From an uncultured Bacteroidales bacterium (GTDB lineage: Bacteria > Bacteroidota > Bacteroidia > Bacteroidales > Muribaculaceae), in the NCBI GenBank assembly GCA_900549375.1, contig URNY01000157.1, positions 1 through 5,752 on the forward strand: 5,752 bases of DNA, in the 5' to 3' direction. The notes beneath the pieces were generated by a model. The model saw nothing but the letters and a program-made list of their open reading frames with translations, did no database searches and had not been told where the DNA came from. Below, piece after piece: positions 4,877-5,752 of the stretch. Made by a program: the position numbers and the translations under genes. Every line of letters begins with the position of its first letter. Position 1 is the stretch's first letter.

Positions 4877-5752
4877 AAACAAGTTCAAAATCATCGAGAT
4901 ACATCACCGATCCGGGGCCTCCGCTGAAGTAATCGCCGAACTTCGAGGCCGAGCATACGATAATGAGATATTTCGCGCCTGTGGTCTTTGCCTTCTCATA
5001 ATATTCGAAGGGGATATCCACCTGTTCGAGAGCTCCGTCCGGACCGAAAGCGGTGTCAAACGTCCTCTCACCATATGCAAGGATGCAGGCATCGTCCTTA
5101 TTGAAGAGTTTCGCTGCTTTTTTCGTCTCTATCGAAACCGGTTCGGTCGACAAGGCAACATAAATCTGTGCCTGGTCGGAGACCCCGTTGCCGATATAGC
5201 TGCTATTGGCGCCTTCGCCCGATCCGGGTGCCGGACGATAGTTGACATGTACGCGCATTTTTGTGGGGTGGCTTCCGTCATATTCCCGGCCGAAGCTCAG
5301 GACTCCGTCGGTGCCGTCGGTCTTGACGTATGTACCGGCGAAGAGGTTACCTGCCGCGAACTTGTTGAATCCTAACATACCGCATAATTTCGAAGTGAGT
5401 TTGGCGCTATAGGTGCCGCTCTTCACCATATCCGTGGATTTCTCCGTCAGCACGTTGTTTGCCGCTGCGGCTCCCGCATTTCCGGAATCCCAGAACGTTC
5501 GTTCTCCGGTTCCCGGGAATCCGATTTCCTTGCCTTTGGCAAGACTCATATCGGACGTACCGATGTATGTTCCCCACTCCTCCATCGAGGCATTAGGTAT
5601 GGAGAATACTCCCTCGGTGGTGAATCTCTGGATCTCGCACTGATCATAACCTGCGGCATACGCCTGGTATTCGTAGGTTGTGGAAGGTTCGAGTCCGGTG
5701 ATAGTTACGGTATAAGGGATGTTTGAAGCTCTTGTCATACCCGACGCGCGGG
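4866..5752 (-). CDS. PCMD-domain protein, C-terminal part (5' end off the window)
   Basis: The reading frame stays open to the right edge. The Met codon at 5736-5738 is internal, since the codons before it (R-A-S-G) continue the same beta domain and no stop intervenes. Counting from that Met, residues 1-43 are the end of a fibronectin type III-like domain (L-E-P-S-T-T-Y-E-Y at 16-24). Residues about 46-288 are a PCMD domain: FWDSGN (82-87), GVLSFGRE (145-152) and SKFGDYF (265-271), followed by GG and L-D-D-F. These landmarks align one for one with the complete PCMD lipoprotein at 1528-3117, so the missing N-terminus very likely carries a lipoprotein signal and further Ig-like domains. It is the most upstream gene seen in the leftward cluster, whose promoter therefore lies outside the window. 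Confidence 0.88.
   Translation of the reverse strand, partial: RASGMTRASNIPYTVTITGLEPSTTYEYQAYAAGYDQCEIQRFTTEGVFSIPNASMEEWGTYIGTSDMSLAKGKEIGFPGTGERTFWDSGNAGAAAANNVLTEKSTDMVKSGTYSAKLTSKLCGMLGFNKFAAGNLFAGTYVKTDGTDGVLSFGREYDGSHPTKMRVHVNYRPAPGSGEGANSSYIGNGVSDQAQIYVALSTEPVSIETKKAAKLFNKDDACILAYGERTFDTAFGPDGALEQVDIPFEYYEKAKTTGAKYLIIVCSASKFGDYFSGGPGSVMYLDDFELVYEQ

Noticed and set aside
4877..4894. Upstream ATG (4892-4894) as start of the first barrel gene
   Set aside because: It would put M-I-L-N-L-F before the basic part of the signal peptide and lengthen the overlap with the PCMD gene to 29 nt; the ATG at 4874-4876 gives a standard signal peptide. Not excluded by experiment.
4866..5738. Treating the PCMD protein at the right edge as complete, starting at the ATG 5736-5738
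   Set aside because: That start would begin in the middle of a fibronectin-like domain without a signal peptide, and the frame is open upstream to the window edge.

Overview
The window looks like chromosomal DNA from a Bacteroidota species, most likely a gut Bacteroidales (a Muribaculaceae- or Bacteroides-like organism). This rests on a recognisable PCMD-domain surface lipoprotein and its paralog, promoter-like boxes of the Bacteroidota type (TTTG, about 20 nt, TAnnTTTG), weak or absent Shine-Dalgarno sequences, and roughly balanced base composition with AT-rich spacers. The family-level placement is inference.

Layout. Positions 1-476 hold no complete gene. This region has a good leftward promoter (168-199) for something off the left edge, a hairpin in that transcript's leader (39-59), several short palindromes, a weaker rightward promoter (319-353) and an inverted array of 9-bp repeats (385-466) ending 10 bp before the next gene. 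Positions 477-854 (+) encode a small membrane lipid kinase of the DgkA/undecaprenol kinase family. Positions 883-1479 (-) encode a PAP2-type lipid phosphatase, tail to tail with the kinase across 28 bp. A perfect-period 7-bp tandem repeat (seven copies, 1478-1526) fills the whole spacer between the phosphatase and the gene upstream of it.

Positions 1528-5752 (-) form one tight gene cluster. In transcription order it runs: PCMD-domain protein (N-terminus off the window), outer-membrane beta-barrel-like protein, a second paralogous barrel-like protein, and a complete 529-residue PCMD lipoprotein. Junctions are an 11-nt overlap (if the second start is used), an ATGA overlap and a 17-nt gap, so the four are almost certainly one transcript. 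The phosphatase may be its fifth and last gene.

The cluster is a mirrored A-B-B'-A' pair of paralogous modules: two exported PCMD proteins flanking two small predicted outer-membrane proteins. The inferred picture is a cell-surface assembly in which lipoprotein and barrel act together. The substrate cannot be read from the sequence. The kinase and phosphatase at the left have chemically opposite activities on lipid phosphates and could together set the level of a polyprenyl or diacylglycerol phosphate pool.
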